This document shows, one piece after another, positions 58,959-64,000 of a stretch of 64,000 nucleotides of DNA (its first letter is position 1; each line of letters starts with the position of its first letter). The notes beneath the pieces are model-generated. The model was not told the origin of the DNA, ran no database searches, and was given only the letters and a program-made list of their open reading frames with translations. Origin of the DNA: Chaunax sp. Z400 (taxonomy: Eukaryota > Chordata > Actinopteri > Lophiiformes > Chaunacidae); assembly GCA_037577475.1 (NCBI GenBank), contig CM075186.1, positions 5,889,501 to 5,953,500 on the forward strand, given 5' to 3'. The translations under genes and the position numbers were made by a program.

Positions 58959-59540
58959 CCATCCATCATCCATCCATCCATCCATCCATCCATCCATCCA
59001 TCCATCCATCCCTTGTCCGGGGTTGCATTGCTTTGGCACCAGGTCAAGCAGGGTATTCCACAGATCCCTCTCCTCAGCAATTCTTTTCAGCTCACCCTGA
59101 GGGATTCTGAGGTGCTTCCAGGTCAGACAAGATATGTAATCCCTCCAGTGAGTTCTGGGTCTACCCTGGGGTCTCCTCCCAGTTGGATGTGCCTGGAAAA
59201 CCTCCAAAGTGAGGCACCCTGTCTCCTTTCGACGCAAAGGAGAACAGCAGCTCTCCTCTGAGCTCCCTTTGGAAGTCAAGTTTCCTCACCCTATCTCTGA
59301 GGCTGAGCACAGCCACCCCATAATGGAAGCTCATTTCGGCCACTTGCATCCGCGATCTCATTCTTTCGCTCTACTGCCCGCAGATCATGACCATAGGTGA
59401 GGACTGGAACATAGATGGACTGGTAAATCAAGACCTTTGCCTTAGGGCTCAGCTCTCTCTTCACCATGACTGACCGATGCAGCACCATTTTCCAATCACT
59501 TGTAAACAAACCCCAAGGTACTTAAACTCCTTCGCTTGTC
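58959..59540 (-). mobile_element. Rex3/RTE-type LINE fragment with expanded GATG tail
   Basis: Minus-strand code runs from about 59540 down: HRSVMVKRELSPKAKVLIYQ, SIYVPVLTYGHDLRAVER, then shifted frames for AEMSFHYGVAVLSLRDRVRK, then EVFQAHPTGRRPQGRPRTHW, RDYISCLTWKHLRIPQGELK and RIAEERDLWNTLLDLVPKQC. It ends in (GATG)n, about ten perfect units at 58970-59011. The conserved WFGHLxRMPPGRLPG block seen in the 8.4-kb copy is missing, so there is a small deletion near 59210-59240, plus frameshifts. No target duplication is visible. The upstream TACTTAAACTCCTTCGCTTG (59519-59538) may also belong to it. Confidence 0.85.
58970..59011 (+). repeat. (CATC)n microsatellite, tail of the Rex3 copy
   Basis: 42 bases of CATC/GATG repeat continuous with the LINE 3' end. 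Confidence 0.9.
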
Positions 59541-59544
59541 AATC

Positions 59545-61670
59545 CAAATAGATGACAATCAAACAGAAGAGACACGTAGTGCATGTAGATGATTTCGTAA
59601 TGATGAAAAAATAGGTGAGATTTCTTTGAATGCTTTTAGCCTTTTATTGCTCATCAAAATTAAATTCAGAACAAAGACACAAGGACACCCGTAGTCGCTT
59701 TCTCAATGATGTGCTGCACCTGGCAAGACTGGTGCGAGTCCATTCTGGTATACTTATGATTCTTCACCTGAACATGCAAATCTATGTTTTAGCGGCTCCT
59801 TGTCTTCCATGTCAGATAAATAAACCCTGTGTGACTTGACTAAGTAAAATAGCTGTAAGTTAAAGCAGACTACTAATCACACTTGATGAATAAATGCATT
59901 ATGGTGTTGGTGGATGAACTGAATTGGCCACAGAATACTTGAGTTCAACATTGCTGAATGTAATCTCTCCACCAACACAGTGTCCATTTAGTAGCCTCAT
60001 ATTCTGCTGAAATGCCCTTGTACAGGACACTGACATTGTACCTGCACACTCATTATAGCAAGGCTAAAACCACAGACGCTGTTATCAGTGCAAACTACAA
60101 AAAAATAAAATGCAAGGTTCCTATTCGCCTATATATCGAAATGACATATTATTACATCTTTCACTTCTTTGAATTGAGTTGATTTAATTTGGCTCGTAGC
60201 CTGAGCAAAACTCATAACAACCAGGCAATAATCAGGATGTTACAAATGATGCTGTGGAAACATATGGCAGCTGGAAAACAAATACTTGTTAGTCCAGTTT
60301 TTATAGATTTATTCCTGGAGCTGAATGGTTTGGCAGCTGACAAGTTTAGCGAGGACAACACCATATTGCATACTCTTCATAGTTGCAGAGTCCCCTCATG
60401 CATATGTCAGAATTTTAATAAGCTCAGTCACTGCCTGAATGCTACCAATATTAATAAAACTGCGCCTTCATTTAAATTCCAAACTCTGCAAACAACACAC
60501 TCTGAAGAAACCAATTACAAAGGAGTTGCAATTCCAGGCCATCCTCTAATCTTACCAAAGCATCATTTCATCACTCATGTAAAATCAATAATTCAAGATC
60601 AATAAGATGAAGTGAAGACTGGTGGATGAGATATGGGCTTTTTGGGGGGGGACAAAAATGAAATGAGGTGCTGCTTCGACCCGACAGTAGAAATATAAGT
60701 TGATGGATAAAATCCCTGCCAGGAGCTCACCGTTCACCACATAGACTCCATCTCAATCACCTGTAATGCAGACTGTCATTTTTTGGTTATTATTATTATT
60801 ATAAATGAGGCCAATGGAGATAATGTCACACACCTAAAGTAGTGAAAAAATAGTAAAACAAAATGTTACACTCGCAGCCACCTTCTTGAGATACTTGCAT
60901 GGCTATGACTCTTTTCTGCTGTTGAACTAAATGTTAGAATCGCTAAAACATGTTATCTAAGCAACAGTGACGGTAGTTTGATCGTTGGTGCTAGACACCT
61001 TAGCATCCATCGCGGAGACCAGACAGCCTTCTGGGGCTTTCCTGCACCAAAATGTTTACAGTGCAAGCAAGGACCATGATCAACTTGGAAAATATTCAGC
61101 ACCTTGGTGACTGCATGCTTCACAGAGCTGAGATGCTTGTAAAAGGATAAATGGGCCCATTCAGGTGGATAACACTTTATTTTCTTGGCCCAATACTTAC
61201 AAGAGCTGCTAGAAGGGAAATGATGTGAGACCGTGAAGAGATTCCTGGAGAGGACTATGTAATTTAGTGCTAATTATGCAGTAAATGGAGACAGTTTTCA
61301 ATTGTTACAGTTAAAATTAATTCCAATTAATATTTGGCTTAGCCTAGAGTCTTGTTCTGTGCACAGAAGGAATTTTTGCATGATGAGCTACTGTAGAAAT
61401 CCTGTGTGGTTGTGAATTACAGGAAAAAATAAAATTCAACATGTACAAATAATCAATTCAAAATAAAAAAAAACTGCTATTAGTGTTTTTATTTTTTATT
61501 TTTGCCACTTTCAAAATATTTTGGTATTGTAATTTCTTTGTTGAAAAATTAAAAAATTCTGACAAAAATCGATACAATCTGTTACAGTCAATCTCACATC
61601 AGGGTCTTAAAATGAAATTACTATTTTAAGAATTGGGGATTAAGGGGAGTGCATTGTCAGCGTCTGTGCC
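59545..61670. other. Non-coding, no recognised gene
   Basis: A 138-codon plus-strand frame at 60189-60605 is open but without a domain or splice support. A TTATTATTATTATTAT tract lies at 60785-60800, a G8 run at 60644-60651 and an A/T-rich patch at 61440-61560. Confidence 0.4.
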
Positions 61671-61678
61671 ACCATTAA

Positions 61679-62270
61679 GACTACGTTCACATTACAGACC
61701 TTATTGTCCAACTCAGACTTTTTTTGTTCAGGTCAGATTTTGTTATCCTGATGGTTCACATTCATATTTAGAGCGCACTCGGATACCTGCACCTAAAGAA
61801 TTTATGAATCCCACTATGGTGACACCATGCTCACCTTACTCTGCCTCTTACTGGCTTGGTATAATGGCTTTCGTTTTTCAACTTCTTTCAGTGGGGAGAT
61901 GGTATGAATCCTGGAATTGGCACTCGGAACCCCCGCACCTATCGGAGCATGCACCAGCCAGGGCCTTGCTTTGGGACTTCTGCAGCTGAATGCAGCTCTG
62001 AATTTGTTTGCTAACAGGAGTATGTCAAACTAATCCGCTATCCACAATGCATGCACACATTGATAAGTTTTTGCGCAAGTCATCTGCGACACAAACAACA
62101 AAAACTGTCATATTTATGAGACAACTTGTGGTATTCAAACCAAAATGGAAGTGTTAGTAGTGGATGTACGCTTGACATTTTGCTCTGGAAGACAACAAAC
62201 ACAAATAGCCACCCGAATTCTAATTCAACCATTGAGTTAGTCACTTCTTCCTTGTAATGTGAACGTAGCC
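61679..62270. mobile_element. Non-autonomous DNA transposon with terminal inverted repeats and TAA flanks
   Basis: The left terminus GACTACGTTCACATTACA (61679-61696) and right terminus TGTAATGTGAACGTAGCC (62253-62270) are reverse complements at 17 of 18 positions. Directly outside lie TAA (61676-61678) and TAA (62271-62273), consistent with a 3-bp target duplication. The 592-bp interior has no transposase; a 118-codon frame (61633-61989) starts outside the left end and has no domain. A TAA/TTA duplication with short inverted repeats fits PIF/Harbinger-type elements, but the flank is short enough to be chance and hAT elements in fish have similar GGCTACGTTCACA ends. Confidence 0.65.
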
Positions 62271-62273
62271 TAA

Positions 62274-64000
62274 GAGATGCCAAGTCCAAATTTGTCAAAT
62301 ACAATACATGCAGTTTTAAAAATTTGCTTGGGTTTAAATGGACCTCTGCCAGTTTTTCTAATTATAAAGATGGACACATTTTCCTCTAGTATATTCACTC
62401 AAATATGTTCTTCTCGTCCCTATATAAGATTTATTGGCTTGTTCTTGCAAACTCAAATAGATGGGTACTAACCAAGTTTACTGTCACAGAATTGTCATTT
62501 GTACCAAATTACACAGTATTTTCCATGAAACTTCAGGTGGAAATGATTCCCCAATTACAAGACAGGCACAAAAAAACCCCCAAAAAATGGAAGACTGAAT
62601 GGAATCACATTTATAACCATAGATGCTATTCTGACTGTGAAAAGACTTTCCTATCTAATAAAAGAAGAAAAAAAAGAAAGTAGTGGGGACATGATTACTG
62701 AGGTGTTGTTTGAGGTATTGTGGATTCTTTTAGTATCTGGGGCAAAAAAAGACACATTGTTTGACTTCATTTTCCATGAGGCCCAGTTTCTATTATATGG
62801 ATGGTATAATGTTATGTTCTTCTCTTTGAAAAAGCTTTTGTATTTACTGAGCTGCATTCAGCTATCTCATAAATGAATAGTTGGAATGAATTGAAATACA
62901 TTTATAAGTACTCTTGAGCCGGCAGAGCTTTGTGCTTTTGTAATTCTGAGTTAGAAAAGGCACAAGGGAATGTGTGAAATGGAGATCCTGACGTCTAAAT
63001 GAACTACGAGTCGATTGAAAAGTTTTCAGAGTACATACTGTATCTCGTCTCATGCTAAGAATAAATAAATTATCTTACAAACATCATGGACCATGACAAT
63101 ACTTCTGCTTTTGCCAGCGATATTTTCCAGGCAGAGACTGGGACTCATTTTGTTTGTCAGTCACAGTGAAATCATTGAAAGTTCGATTTCAGGTGAACAA
63201 CTCTCATATTTGAATGTCAGTTTTAGCATTTTCTGCCCGTACACATATTAAGATCAAAGACCCTGATGGATGTCATTATTGGAAATCCAATACCCACCAA
63301 AAGTTTAAACAACAGATTTAGAAAAATATTTAGACACTTTGTTATAAACTGTAAAATGCCTAGGCAGATTAGACCTTGGCATATTGACATCATTAAGCAT
63401 CAAAGTGAATTTAATAGACTTGCATGTGTACCAGACTTTAATCATACTGTGGAGTACTTAATTAAATTACATGGAATTTTTGACCACCACTGTGTGTGAT
63501 GCACAGTGGCGCTGCCGGTTTCACACATTGATCCACGCTGATTAATTGTAGGAGGCGGTGAGGTAACGTGCAAAGAAATGCAGCACTGCGCCTGTGAAGG
63601 CAGCAAAGAAGATGACTGCAAACTAACAAACGTGGATTTAAATTACACAGTTAAAAAAAAAATCACCTTTGGAAATGATTTAACTCACAGTATTTGTTGG
63701 ACCGAAAGGACACACACAATGCCGTTTGGCAATATACACACTGAATGTAAATAGACCTTTTGTCTGTTTACAAGAAAATGCCAAGCACTTTATGAAGACA
63801 TGGAAGTGTGGGATCAAATCCCAGCAGAGTTAAGACATGTAGCATTAAGAGGATGTTGAAAGTCAAAATCCCACGTGCACACACTGTACCTCTCATAAAT
63901 ACGAAGGCACTTTTGGTTGAAAGAGCTAACCCCTGCAAATTGTTGGCGGTGTTCCCTGTATTTTGGTGCCCCTAACAGGTGTTTTCATACTTTTAGGAGG
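62274..64000. other. Non-coding, no recognised gene
   Basis: Frames up to 92 codons on both strands without domains, with an A-run near 63652-63662. No repeat family recognised up to the end of the window. Confidence 0.4.

Noticed and set aside
60189..60605. 138-codon plus-strand frame
   Set aside because: No domain or similarity that I recognise and no splice support.
63266..63499. 77-codon frame near the right end
   Set aside because: AT-rich chance frame without a motif.

Overview
The window looks like non-coding DNA from a ray-finned (probably percomorph) teleost fish. It is AT-rich, has no bacterial-type gene packing, and carries repeat families I recognise from fish genomes: two Rex3/RTE-type LINE fragments ending in GATG repeats, two L2/Maui-like LINE fragments, a Tc1/mariner relic, tRNA-derived SINE-like elements and several high-copy teleost repeats. 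Family names come from memory of typical fish sequence, not from a database search. No complete protein gene is present, and I see no rRNA or tRNA gene, CRISPR array or prokaryotic feature.

Layout. 1-3.1 kb: the only convincing piece of a host gene, a minus-strand first coding exon (2790-2865) encoding a signal peptide and ending in a consensus splice donor; the rest of that gene would lie at lower coordinates, and I could not recognise its next exon. 3.1-8.7 kb: old repeats, a minus-strand SINE-like copy (6648-6935), a transposase-like relic (7195-7737) and a 5'-truncated Rex3 insertion with an 11-bp target duplication (8152-8664). 10-16.4 kb: a dispersed repeat, then a Tc1/mariner remnant (12822-13645) split by a SINE-like element (13022-13330) with a perfect 15-bp target duplication, a CTCF-like motif and a 20-bp-period degenerate tandem repeat. 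16-34 kb: mostly featureless, with repeat fragments around 18.3, 21.4, 22.5, 24.9-26.5 and 29.9-30.6 kb. 34.2-35.2 kb: a minus-strand LINE reverse-transcriptase relic abutting a (TAGA)12 microsatellite. 35-44 kb: single-copy-looking non-coding DNA with one dispersed repeat at 40.5-41.1 kb. 44.3-45.5 kb: a plus-strand L2-like relic. 46-64 kb: non-coding DNA with an inverted repeat (46.3 kb), a candidate 870-bp insertion with a strong hairpin (52.4-53.3 kb), a teleost repeat apparently split by an insertion (54.9-55.9 kb), a polypurine tract (57.6-57.9 kb), a second Rex3 copy (59.0-59.5 kb) and a 592-bp terminal-inverted-repeat DNA transposon with TAA flanks (61.7-62.3 kb).

No set of genes works together here. 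The window reads as the 5' end of one minus-strand secreted-protein gene followed by a long intergenic or intronic stretch layered with mostly dead mobile elements. I did not find a new biological system. The most informative items are the nested insertions, the candidate signal-peptide exon, the TIR element, and a microsatellite that seems to have grown from two codons of a dead reverse transcriptase.
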